A stretch of 38,579 nt of DNA from an uncultured Muribaculaceae bacterium (GTDB lineage: Bacteria > Bacteroidota > Bacteroidia > Bacteroidales > Muribaculaceae): assembly GCA_910586475.1 (NCBI GenBank), contig CAJUHM010000022.1:1-38579 (forward strand). The letters are read 5' to 3'. The position numbers and the translations under genes were made by a program. This document shows, piece after piece, positions 31,228 through 38,579 of this stretch. Numbering within the stretch: the stretch's first letter is position 1; each line of letters opens with the position of its first letter. The notes beneath the pieces are model-generated. The model was not told where the DNA came from. It ran no database searches and saw only the letters and a list, made by a program, of their open reading frames with translations.

Positions 31228-31235
31228 TAAACAGC

Positions 31236-31262
31236 GGGCCCGTCCGAAAGTTGGACGGGCCC
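31236..31262 (-). terminator. Terminator hairpin after the sugar nucleotidyltransferase gene
   Basis: A ten-base perfect GC-rich stem (GGGCCCGTCC at 31236-31245 with GGACGGGCCC at 31253-31262) and seven-base loop, 28 bases after the stop. The bases that follow on the minus strand (GCTGTTTATATT) are only moderately T-rich, so termination may be partial. Confidence 0.65.
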
Positions 31263-31290
31263 ACTATTAAAAATCATTAAGCGCTGTTTA

Positions 31291-32196
31291 TCAGAACAGC
31301 TTTTCAGGATAAGTTCCATCTTTGTGGAGCGAAGCGAATTTCTCTACGACGCCGGGACGGTCAGCGGCATAAGTGACGCCGAACCAACGGGAATCAGTGT
31401 CAAGAACCTTGACGGTAGCCTCGCCGTTCTTTATCAGCGTATCGATGCAGAGGGGGATAAAGAATTCAGCCTTCGGAGTGTTGAGATCACGGTCGAGGAA
31501 GTTCTTTAATTCACGCTCGCTGTAATCGAAATAGTCGGGAGTGAAGCCCCAGAGATTCATCGAGACAGGTGTCTTAGGATCAAGAGTCTGAACTTCGCCG
31601 TTTTCATCAGTGAAGACAATCTTTCCGTCTTCGTCATAGCTGATGGCTGTGCGCTCGACAACCGAAGTCAGAAGACCTTCCGGAGAAGTCGTGCAGACAC
31701 CGCGCGCAACCGATCCGTTTTCTGTCATCGTGTTGCCCACGCGGAAGCCGACCATGCAGTAATCGCCCTTGCGGTCATGCTCACGGCTGAGTTCCTTTGC
31801 GATTACTTCAAATGCATTGCGACCATAGAAATCGTCGGCATTGATCACTGCAAAAGGCTCTTTGATCACATCTTTAGCCATCAGGACTGCGTGGTTCGTA
31901 CCCCAGGGCTTGGAGCGGTCAGCCGGACACTCATATCCCTCGGGAAGCGCATCGGTCGACTGGAAAACCACTTCAACATGCACATGGCCTTCATATTTCG
32001 AAATTATTTTTTCACGGAAATCATTCTCAAAATCCTTACGGATAACAAAGACTACCTTTCCGAATCCGGCCTTGACCGCGTCATAGATCGAATAATCCAT
32101 GATTGTCTCGCCGTTAGGGCCGAGTGAGTCAAGCTGCTTTAGACCGCCGTAACGGCTACCCATTCCGGCAGCGAGAACATAAAGTGTTGGTTTCAT
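31291..32196 (-). CDS. Sugar-phosphate nucleotidyltransferase
   Basis: A 301-residue GT-A-fold nucleotidyltransferase. It opens with the nucleotide-binding motif LYVLAAGMGSRYGGLKQL (residues 4-21); FAVINADDFYGRNAF near 115-129 gives the metal-binding Asp of the active site; FTPDYFDY is in the C-terminal half. Such enzymes join NTP and a sugar-1-phosphate to an NDP-sugar. It is not one of the well-marked GalU or RfbA enzymes, so the sugar is not assigned. galM ends 16 bases upstream, so the pair may process an aldose such as galactose or an N-acetylhexosamine (inference). Starts at ATG 32196. Confidence 0.85.
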   Translation of the reverse strand: MKPTLYVLAAGMGSRYGGLKQLDSLGPNGETIMDYSIYDAVKAGFGKVVFVIRKDFENDFREKIISKYEGHVHVEVVFQSTDALPEGYECPADRSKPWGTNHAVLMAKDVIKEPFAVINADDFYGRNAFEVIAKELSREHDRKGDYCMVGFRVGNTMTENGSVARGVCTTSPEGLLTSVVERTAISYDEDGKIVFTDENGEVQTLDPKTPVSMNLWGFTPDYFDYSERELKNFLDRDLNTPKAEFFIPLCIDTLIKNGEATVKVLDTDSRWFGVTYAADRPGVVEKFASLHKDGTYPEKLF

Positions 32197-32212
32197 ACGT
32201 TTGATAACTGGT

Positions 32213-33256
32213 TTATTTGGTTGTAAACTTGAATTCTATTAGTTCGGAGTAGACTTCTCCGGGATAGAGCTGCTGAGAGCGAAAATCGGGATGATTTGGC
32301 GCGTCAGGCAATCCCTGACACTCGATCGCGACGCCGTCGTAGTCGTCATACGACCGCCCCTCCGGATTCTTCGGACAGCCGGCAAGCCAGTTTCCGGTAT
32401 AAATCTGGACAGCCGGCTGTGTTGTCGCAACCTCAAGAACCCTGCCCGACTTTGGCGCCTCGAGAACAGCAACCGTTTTACGCGCTCCGCCCACATAATC
32501 GTCGACAAGCCAGCAGTTGTCATAGCCTTTGCCGTATTCAAGAGCCGGAAACGGCTTTTCGATATCCTCGCCAAGAGTCTTGGCCACAGTGAAATCCATC
32601 GGCGTGCCCTTGACAGTAGCAATCTCTCCCGTGGGAATCAGCGACTCATCTGTCGGCAAATAGCGCGAGGCTGTGAGATAAAGTTTATGTCCAAGTACCG
32701 AACCGGAGTTTTCGCCCTCAAGATTCCAGTAGGCATGGTTTGTCAGATTGACAACCGTCGGAGCATCGGTTATGGCTTTAAGCTCAAGCGTCAGAACATG
32801 GTCGTCAGACCAACTGTAGATCGCAGAGACGCTTACAGTGCCCGGATAATTCTCCTCTCCGTCGGGACTGACGCGGCTGAACACCACAGAATCGCCCTCG
32901 ACACGACTCTCCCAGATCCGGTTATGAAAACCGGTCGGGCCTCCGTGGAGTGCGTTCGGCCCATTGTTGATTGCAAGCTGATAGTCGCGGCCTTCAACAC
33001 GCAGTTTGCCTCCGGCTATCCGATTGGCATAACGTCCGGGGATCTTTCCCGCACACGGTCCGTCGGCCATATAATCCGCGGGATCAGCATAACCGATTGC
33101 CACATTCGCAAGATTACCATCCGAATCGGGCACTTCAACACTGACTATACCTGCTCCGAGCGAGGACAGGACCACGCGCGAACCGCATGAATTTGTCAGT
33201 GTGTAGAGAGTCACATCGCCGTGGATCGTGGCGCATACTTTTTTTTCGATCTTCAT
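32213..33256 (-). CDS. galM: Aldose 1-epimerase (mutarotase)
   Basis: A 347-residue enzyme that interconverts alpha and beta anomers of aldoses, mainly galactose. Family landmarks in order: AGKIPGRYANRIAGGK (substrate arginine), NGPNALHGGPTGFHNRIW (with a conserved His), VVNLTNHAYWNLEG (catalytic His in NHAYWNL) and, near the C-terminus, GVAIECQGLPDAPNH (catalytic Glu). No signal peptide, so cytosolic. The ATG at 33256 is used; the reading frame also has a TTG at 33265, less likely. It is read with the nucleotidyltransferase gene 16 bases downstream, from an exact TAnnTTTG at 33339-33346. Confidence 0.93.
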   Translation of the reverse strand: MKIEKKVCATIHGDVTLYTLTNSCGSRVVLSSLGAGIVSVEVPDSDGNLANVAIGYADPADYMADGPCAGKIPGRYANRIAGGKLRVEGRDYQLAINNGPNALHGGPTGFHNRIWESRVEGDSVVFSRVSPDGEENYPGTVSVSAIYSWSDDHVLTLELKAITDAPTVVNLTNHAYWNLEGENSGSVLGHKLYLTASRYLPTDESLIPTGEIATVKGTPMDFTVAKTLGEDIEKPFPALEYGKGYDNCWLVDDYVGGARKTVAVLEAPKSGRVLEVATTQPAVQIYTGNWLAGCPKNPEGRSYDDYDGVAIECQGLPDAPNHPDFRSQQLYPGEVYSELIEFKFTTK

Positions 33257-33577
33257 GATTGTCAATTTATGGAATAAGGACTGCGTCCGGAGACAACAGA
33301 TTACAATATAGGAATCAGGCCTGATGGCTTAACAGAGGCAAACTTAACCATTTTTTTGCAAACAAACGGAATTTTTGATGAAAATAATTAAGAGAGCGCG
33401 TCTGGGTTTAACTTTTATTCGCTCAAAGAGAGATTCTCGAGGGTCTTATGAAGATTTACGCGGGAAGCGATGCTGGATCGCGACCGGGAATATCTTCAGA
33501 AAGCTCCGAAAAGAGCCTTTGAGAGGATTAGAAAGTCTTTATTCAGTTTGTTTATCCGTGTCAGATCCAGATATTCT
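33257..33577. other. Intergenic region between folB and galM
   Basis: About 320 bases without a convincing gene. It contains the galM promoter (33339-33346, minus) and an open frame of 67 codons on the plus strand (ATG 33378 to the stop at 33581) that would encode a basic, arginine-rich peptide and overlap the 3' end of folB by four bases. Its codon use (AGA, GGG, TTA, TGT) is unlike the neighbours and no promoter precedes it, so it is not called as a gene. No terminator for folB was found. Confidence 0.5.
33339..33346 (-). promoter_or_regulatory. Promoter -7 element of galM
   Basis: TAAGTTTG on the minus strand matches TAnnTTTG exactly. A TTTG lies 16 bases upstream instead of the usual 19. 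Predicted start near 33333, leader about 77 bases. Confidence 0.5.
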
Positions 33578-33973
33578 CTAAATTTCCGCCTGCGCGTCGT
33601 TTCCGTCAGTGCTGTCCCAGCTCAGGCCGACAGATGCCCCGTCAAGCTGCACTCCCTCGATCGGAGGAAGCAGCTTGGTCACAACCACCCGCCCCGACGC
33701 GACTTCGGGATAACGGCCGACAAGAGCCCGGCGGATGCGCCAGGCGACATTCTCAAGCAGCTGCGACGGCCGACCCATCTCAACCCTTACAATCGACGCA
33801 ATCTCGGCATAGTTGACCGTCGACTCAAGCTCGTCGGTCCGCGCCGCCGTAAGTGCCGGCGGGTAGCTCAGACTGACAGTTACCTCATAGTCATTGCCGA
33901 TCTTGCGCTCCTGTTCTAAAACACCATGACAAGCTCTTATGCGGAGCCTGTCAAGTGTGATTGTGATATTCAT
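33578..33973 (-). CDS. folB: Dihydroneopterin aldolase
   Basis: A 131-residue cytosolic enzyme of folate synthesis that splits 7,8-dihydroneopterin into 6-hydroxymethyl-dihydropterin and glycolaldehyde. The N-terminal LDRLRIRACHGVLEQERKIGNDYEV segment carries the glutamate and the conserved HGVLEQER motif; STVNYAEIASIV and LLENVAWRIRRALV follow; KLLPPIEGVQLDGASV near the C-terminus contains the conserved K and the PP pair. Length is typical. The ATG at 33973 (MNITITL) is chosen over one six codons earlier because family members begin at this strand. It lies 25 bases after rnr on the same strand. Confidence 0.92.
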   Translation of the reverse strand: MNITITLDRLRIRACHGVLEQERKIGNDYEVTVSLSYPPALTAARTDELESTVNYAEIASIVRVEMGRPSQLLENVAWRIRRALVGRYPEVASGRVVVTKLLPPIEGVQLDGASVGLSWDSTDGNDAQAEI

Positions 33974-33998
33974 TGTGTCGTCTGTCTGCATTGCAGAA

Positions 33999-36272
33999 TC
34001 ATTTTCGGCGCGAGCGCATGCGGGTTTTCTGCTTCGGGTTGTTCTTCTGTTTCTTTTTGGTCTGCTTCAGAGCCTGATTGACCGAAACAGTCTTGCCCAG
34101 ATCATCTTCGCCCGGACCGTGGCCACGGTCGTCGACAAGGAGGAAATCGAGTTGCTTGCGCTCGAGATTGGCGCGCGCCACCTTGACCTTCACATTGTCG
34201 CCCAGACGGTAACGGTTGCCGCGACGGCGTCCGATCAGACAGTAGTTCTTCTCGTCGAAATCATAATAGTCGTCGACAAGATCGCGCACCGGTACGAGCC
34301 CCTCGCAGAGATTATCGTTAAGTTCGACATAGAGCCCCCATTCGGTCACTCCAGAAATGACTCCGTCGAAAGTTTCGCCCATGTGGTCGCCCATAAATTC
34401 GACCTGCTTGTATTTGATCGAGGCGCGTTCGGCATTTGCTGCAAGCTGCTCCATTTCCGACGAATGCTTGCACTGCTCCTCGAGTTTAGGCTGGTTGACC
34501 GAACGGCCGCCTGAAAGATAACGGTCCAGAAGACGGTGGACCATCATGTCGGGATAGCGGCGGATAGGCGAAGTGAAATGCGTATAATAGTCGAACGCAA
34601 GTCCGTAGTGACCGACATTCGTAGTCGAATAGATCGCCTTGGCCATCGAGCGGATCGCGAGTGTCGAAAGGAAATTCTCCTCCCCGTGTCCCTTGATGTC
34701 GGCAAGCATGCGGTTGATCGAACGGTTCACCTCACGCGACGAACCCGAATCGCGCACCTTAAAGCCGAACGTGCGCGCAATCTTCGAGAGATCGGCGAGC
34801 TTGCCGGGATCCGGCATGTCGTGGATTCGATAGACGAACGCCTTGGGTCTCTTATGGTCGGCCGGCTTGCCGATAACGGTGGCGACAGTCTTGTTGGCGA
34901 GCAGCATGAACTCCTCGATAAGCTTGTTGGCCTCCTTCGATTCCTTGAAAAAGACACTGACCGGATGGCCCGACTCATCGACATCGAACCTCACCTCCGC
35001 ACGGTCGAATTCAACCGACCCGTTCTCGTAGCGTTCCTTCCGAAGGATCTGAGCCATAGAGTTAAGCGCAAGAATCTCGTCTGAATAATCGCCGACTCCG
35101 GTCTCGATCACCATCTGGGCTTCCTCATAGGTGAAGCGGCGGTTGGAGCGGATCACTGTGCGGCCGATCTGGTGGCTGATAACCTTGGCGCGCGCATCCA
35201 TTTCAAAGATGCACGAAAACGCGAGCTTGTCCTCGTCGGGTCGCAGCGAGCAGATCCCGTTCGACAGATGTTCGGGCAACATCGGCACAACGCGGTCCAC
35301 AAGATAGACCGACGTGGCACGCTTCTGGGCCTCCCGATCAAGAATTGTATCCGGGCGCACATAGTGCGTGACATCTGCGATATGCACTCCGATCTCATAA
35401 TTGCCGTTGGGGAGCACACGGAAAGAAAGCGCGTCGTCGAAATCCTTTGCGTCGCGCGGGTCTATGGTGAAGGTGACGACATCGCGCATATCCAGACGTT
35501 TCGCAACCTCCTCGTCCGTAATTCCGGCATCGATCTTTTCAGCTGCGGCATTCACATTGTCCGGATACTTGTAGGGCAACCCGAATTCAGCAAGAATCGC
35601 ATGCATCTCCGTCGTATTCTCACCTGTGCGGCCGAGAACATCAACGACCTCGCCGCGCGGATTCTTGTCATCCTCCGGCCACGAGACAATTCGCACGACA
35701 GCCTTGTCGCCATTCTTTCCGCCGCGGAGTTTCGAGCGGGCGATCATGATGTCATTGGCAAGAAACTTGCTGTCGGTCCGCAGATATGCAATCTGGCGGT
35801 CCACAAAGAGAGTCCCGATGAAAGTCTGGTCCTTCTCTTCGATAATCTCAATCACCTCAGCCTCAGGCTCTACTCCCCTACGACGCGCGGCGATATTGAT
35901 GCGCACGCGGTCTCCGTTAAGAGCGTGCATCGAGTTTCGCTCTGCGACCGAGATGGTCTCTCCGTCCGTGTCCGTGATGACACTGTTTTTACCGTTTGCG
36001 CGACGCACAAACGTTCCTTCGGTCACATTATTTCGCTGTGGCGACTTATATTTGCCGGGCGACACCTCGATCAGATCTCCGTCAAAAGCCATTTCGGCAA
36101 GCATCATGGCTATCGACTTCTGAGCGGAAGCTCCATTGACGCCGAGCGCATAGGAAACCTGTTTGTAATTGAATGTCGTCGCACCCTGGCGAGAGATATA
36201 GGCGAGCACCTCACTGCGCAGATCCTTTGCGGCTACGCGACGGGGGGTGGCAGTTTTTGTTTTTTTGGTCAT
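33999..36272 (-). CDS. rnr: Ribonuclease R (RNase II family 3'-5' exoribonuclease)
   Basis: A 757-residue processive exoribonuclease that degrades structured RNA and takes part in rRNA and mRNA quality control. Domains in order: N-terminal helix-turn-helix (about 15-75), cold-shock domains (about 80-240), the RNB catalytic domain with the metal-binding DPRDAKDFDDA at 271-281 and the TSPIRRYPDM segment near 578, an S1 domain (about 640-720, with GVISGVTEWGLYVEL), and a lysine/arginine-rich tail. The tail is longer than average and probably helps bind structured RNA. It lies 179 bases downstream of gyrB with no clear promoter between, so it may be partly read from gyrB. Confidence 0.95.
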   Translation of the reverse strand: MTKKTKTATPRRVAAKDLRSEVLAYISRQGATTFNYKQVSYALGVNGASAQKSIAMMLAEMAFDGDLIEVSPGKYKSPQRNNVTEGTFVRRANGKNSVITDTDGETISVAERNSMHALNGDRVRINIAARRRGVEPEAEVIEIIEEKDQTFIGTLFVDRQIAYLRTDSKFLANDIMIARSKLRGGKNGDKAVVRIVSWPEDDKNPRGEVVDVLGRTGENTTEMHAILAEFGLPYKYPDNVNAAAEKIDAGITDEEVAKRLDMRDVVTFTIDPRDAKDFDDALSFRVLPNGNYEIGVHIADVTHYVRPDTILDREAQKRATSVYLVDRVVPMLPEHLSNGICSLRPDEDKLAFSCIFEMDARAKVISHQIGRTVIRSNRRFTYEEAQMVIETGVGDYSDEILALNSMAQILRKERYENGSVEFDRAEVRFDVDESGHPVSVFFKESKEANKLIEEFMLLANKTVATVIGKPADHKRPKAFVYRIHDMPDPGKLADLSKIARTFGFKVRDSGSSREVNRSINRMLADIKGHGEENFLSTLAIRSMAKAIYSTTNVGHYGLAFDYYTHFTSPIRRYPDMMVHRLLDRYLSGGRSVNQPKLEEQCKHSSEMEQLAANAERASIKYKQVEFMGDHMGETFDGVISGVTEWGLYVELNDNLCEGLVPVRDLVDDYYDFDEKNYCLIGRRRGNRYRLGDNVKVKVARANLERKQLDFLLVDDRGHGPGEDDLGKTVSVNQALKQTKKKQKNNPKQKTRMRSRRK

Positions 36273-36451
36273 GAGAAGAAATTTGAATAATATGTGGAAT
36301 TATGACCGGCTCGGTCTGGTTTAATGGTCATTCCTGTCACGTATCTCACAGAAACAGCTCACTCTCTGCCAAAACCAGCCATAATCATAAATAAAAAACA
36401 CAACAAAGCCACTAAGGGTTTAACCTGTCGCCCCGGCGTTATCCGACAGCG

Positions 36452-38380
36452 TCAGGCGTCGATATTGGCATAGTTTGCGTTGGCCTCGATGAAGTCACGG
36501 CGCGGAGCGACATCCTCTCCCATAAGCATCGAGAATATGCGGTCGGCCTCTGCAGCATCGCTGATATTGACCTGCTTGAGCATGCGGTGGTCAGGCGACA
36601 TCGTCGTGTCGCGCAACTCCTGCGCACTCATCTCTCCGAGACCTTTGTAGCGCTGCACACTCGTCTTCTCGCCATTCTTCATGATAAACTGCTGAACCTG
36701 CTGGTCAGTCCAGCAATACTCCTCGACCTTGCCGCGCTTGCACTTATAGAGCGGCGGCGTTGCAAGATAGAGATATCCGTTTTCAATAACCGGACGCATC
36801 CGGCGGAAGAAGAATGTCATCAGAAGCGTTGCGATATGCGATCCGTCGACATCGGCATCGGTCATGATAATGATCTTATGATAGGCGAGCTTCGAAATAT
36901 TGACGGCCTTGGGGTCATCCTCCGTCCCGATGCTGACACGCATAGCGCGGAAAAGAGATGTGATTTCCTGATTGTCGAAAATCTTATGGTCCATCGCCTT
37001 CTCGACATTCAGAATCTTACCGCGGAGCGGAAGGATCGCTTGAAACTGACGGTCGCGACCCTGCTTTGCCGTTCCCCCTGCCGAATCTCCCTCGACGAGA
37101 AACAGTTCGCAGTCCTCGGCGTGGCGGCTCGAACAGTCGGCGAGCTTTCCAGGCAGACCGCCTCCCGACAACGGCGACTTGCGAAGCACCTTGTCACGGG
37201 CATTACGGGCCGCATATCGGGCCTTGGCGGCAAGAATCACCTTCTCGACGATCGTCTTGGCCTGACGGGGGTGTTCCTCAAGATACACCTTAAGCGCATC
37301 GCTGACCGCAGTCTGAACCGCACCCATCACTTCATTATTTCCGAGCTTCGTCTTTGTCTGGCCCTCGAACTGCGGCTCCATCACCTTGACTGAAACGACT
37401 GCCGTCAGCCCCTCGCGGAAGTCATCGCTTGCGACCTCGACCTTCTCCTTTTCAAGCATCTTGTTGTCTTCGGCATACTTTTTGAGAGTCAAGGTCAGAC
37501 CGCGGCGGAATCCCGTCAGATGCGTACCGCCCTCGATCGTGTTGATATTGTTAACAAACGAATAGACATTCTCGTTATATGAGGTATTGTACGTCAAAGC
37601 CACTTCGACAGGAATCCCCTGACGCTCCGTATTGAGATGGATCACATCTTCGACCAGCGGCTCTTTGTTCGAGTCGATATACTGAACGAACTCCATCAGA
37701 CCATTCTCCGAATAGAACGTCTCGCTGCGAGGCTCACCCTCCTCGTTGACCGCACGCATATCACGAAGCGTCAGCGTTATACCTGCGTTAAGAAACGCCA
37801 GATCGCGCAGACGGTTCGCAAGCGTATTGTAATCATAGACCGTAACGGAAAAAATCGACGCATCGGGCTTAAACGTGATCATAGTCCCGGTGTGATCACT
37901 GTCGCCGACGATCTTCAGCTCGCTTGTCGGCTTACCGCAGGAATACTCCTGGACATAAGACTTGCCGTTTCGATGAATCTCAGCGCGAAGATATGTTGAA
38001 AGCGCGTTCACACAGGAAACGCCGACACCGTGAAGTCCGCCGGACACTTTATAGCTTCCCTTGTCAAACTTTCCGCCGGCGTGGAGCACCGTAAGAACGA
38101 CCTCCAACGCACTCTTTCCCTCCTTCTCATGCATATCCACCGGGATACCTCGACCGTTATCGACAACGGTGATCGAGTCATCCTCATTGATCGTGACATC
38201 GATATGAGTGGCGAATCCGGCCAGCGCCTCATCGATCGAGTTGTCGACAACTTCATAGACCAGATGATGCAGACCCTTGCCTGAAATATCGCCAATATAC
38301 ATGGCCGGACGTTTACGCACTGCCTCGAGACCCTCCAGTACCTGGATATTGCTCGCGCTGTATTCTTCTCTTTCTGACAT
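36452..38380 (-). CDS. gyrB: DNA gyrase subunit B
   Basis: A 642-residue ATPase subunit of gyrase. The GHKL ATP-binding domain has EVVDNSIDEALAG, DNGRGIP and GGLHGVGVSCVNAL; the transducer has the QTKTKLGNNEV lysine loop; the TOPRIM domain has LFLVEGDSAGG with E430 and DADVDGSHIATLL, and the closing YKGLGEM stretch is followed by the usual C-terminal tail. The ATG at 38380 (MSEREEYSASN) is chosen; the frame is open 32 codons further, but those codons are the leader and include the promoter. Motifs fit GyrB better than ParE. Confidence 0.95.
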   Translation of the reverse strand: MSEREEYSASNIQVLEGLEAVRKRPAMYIGDISGKGLHHLVYEVVDNSIDEALAGFATHIDVTINEDDSITVVDNGRGIPVDMHEKEGKSALEVVLTVLHAGGKFDKGSYKVSGGLHGVGVSCVNALSTYLRAEIHRNGKSYVQEYSCGKPTSELKIVGDSDHTGTMITFKPDASIFSVTVYDYNTLANRLRDLAFLNAGITLTLRDMRAVNEEGEPRSETFYSENGLMEFVQYIDSNKEPLVEDVIHLNTERQGIPVEVALTYNTSYNENVYSFVNNINTIEGGTHLTGFRRGLTLTLKKYAEDNKMLEKEKVEVASDDFREGLTAVVSVKVMEPQFEGQTKTKLGNNEVMGAVQTAVSDALKVYLEEHPRQAKTIVEKVILAAKARYAARNARDKVLRKSPLSGGGLPGKLADCSSRHAEDCELFLVEGDSAGGTAKQGRDRQFQAILPLRGKILNVEKAMDHKIFDNQEITSLFRAMRVSIGTEDDPKAVNISKLAYHKIIIMTDADVDGSHIATLLMTFFFRRMRPVIENGYLYLATPPLYKCKRGKVEEYCWTDQQVQQFIMKNGEKTSVQRYKGLGEMSAQELRDTTMSPDHRMLKQVNISDAAEADRIFSMLMGEDVAPRRDFIEANANYANIDA

Positions 38381-38477
38381 ATTCTTATTGATACGTGTTC
38401 GTTGATTCAAAAAATTTGAAAAAACACTTTCCACAGGAGCTGTTGAACACAACAATCCCTTACCCGTAAAAAGCAAA

Positions 38478-38508
38478 CAAAGTTACGAATTTTTTCAGTC
38501 ACATGCAA
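38478..38508 (-). promoter_or_regulatory. Promoter of gyrB
   Basis: On the minus strand TTG (38508-38506), 20-base spacer, TAACTTTG (38485-38478), an exact match to TAnnTTTG at near-normal spacing. Predicted start near 38472, giving a leader of about 90 bases. This start also excludes the extended reading frame that begins at 38476. Confidence 0.65.
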
Positions 38509-38579
38509 CACCCGACAACCAACTTTCCAGGGCTGACGCATCTTAATTTTTTACAACATCAAAACTTTTTAAGGCATAA

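Noticed and set aside
32213..33265. TTG start for galM three codons before the ATG
   Set aside because: The ATG at 33256 gives the normal N-terminus.
36303..36315. Short palindrome GACCG-GCT-CGGTC between rnr and gyrB
   Set aside because: Five base pairs with no T tract and no operator context; too short to call.
1..38579. Mobile elements, CRISPR arrays, toxin-antitoxin or defence genes
   Set aside because: No transposase, integrase, repeat-spacer pattern or defence domain was found on reading both strands.

Overview
The window is a gene-dense stretch of chromosome from a Bacteroidota member, most likely order Bacteroidales and plausibly a gut Muribaculaceae-type organism. Grounds (inference): moderately high GC with GAC/CTC/CGC-rich codon use, no Shine-Dalgarno sequences, promoters of the Bacteroidetes TTG / TAnnTTTG type, and lineage-typical families (DUF4252, DUF4835, a class II ribonucleotide reductase, the dnaN-exonuclease-coaBC-DUF4835-recN-rlmB order, a GH77 amylomaltase with N-terminal starch-binding domains). 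I see no insertion sequence, prophage, integrase, CRISPR array or other transferred island; this is ordinary core genome.

Layout. 1-64 is a tRNA-Cys cut by the window edge, then a terminator and a Fosmidomycin-resistance-like MFS exporter (133-1326, +). Convergent to it is a minus-strand block: rarA (3052-4338), then an ECF sigma factor, a one-pass membrane protein that is probably its anti-sigma factor, and a secreted DUF4252 protein, all translationally overlapping. A divergent promoter region (4339-4703) starts a plus-strand operon: a small two-helix membrane protein, a PstS-like lipoprotein without a transporter, and a secreted TPR protein, closed by a strong terminator. Then cdsA, purM and an MltF-like lytic transglycosylase lipoprotein follow, then a DUF3332 lipoprotein overlapping gpmA. 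crcB (-) and ilvA (+) are divergent. nrdJ and malQ follow on the plus strand.

From 20332 to the right end everything is on the minus strand. In transcription order these are gyrB and rnr with folB; galM with a sugar nucleotidyltransferase; ahpC; a class A PBP; then dnaN, an epsilon-like exonuclease, coaBC, DUF4835, recN and rlmB; and finally an ion-channel homologue convergent with malQ. The themes are replication and repair (gyrB, dnaN, recN, rarA, exonuclease), envelope building (PBP1A, MltF, cdsA, DUF4835) and central metabolism.

I found no clear new multi-gene system. The best leads are the ECF sigma/anti-sigma/DUF4252 operon with a candidate self-regulated promoter, the ion channel whose filter lacks GYG and whose start codon sits 4 nt after an 11-bp hairpin, the coaBC protein lacking the Asn and Cys known to matter in E. 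coli CoaC, a leaderless-looking crcB, the cdsA gene placed just after a terminator, and several structured leaders.
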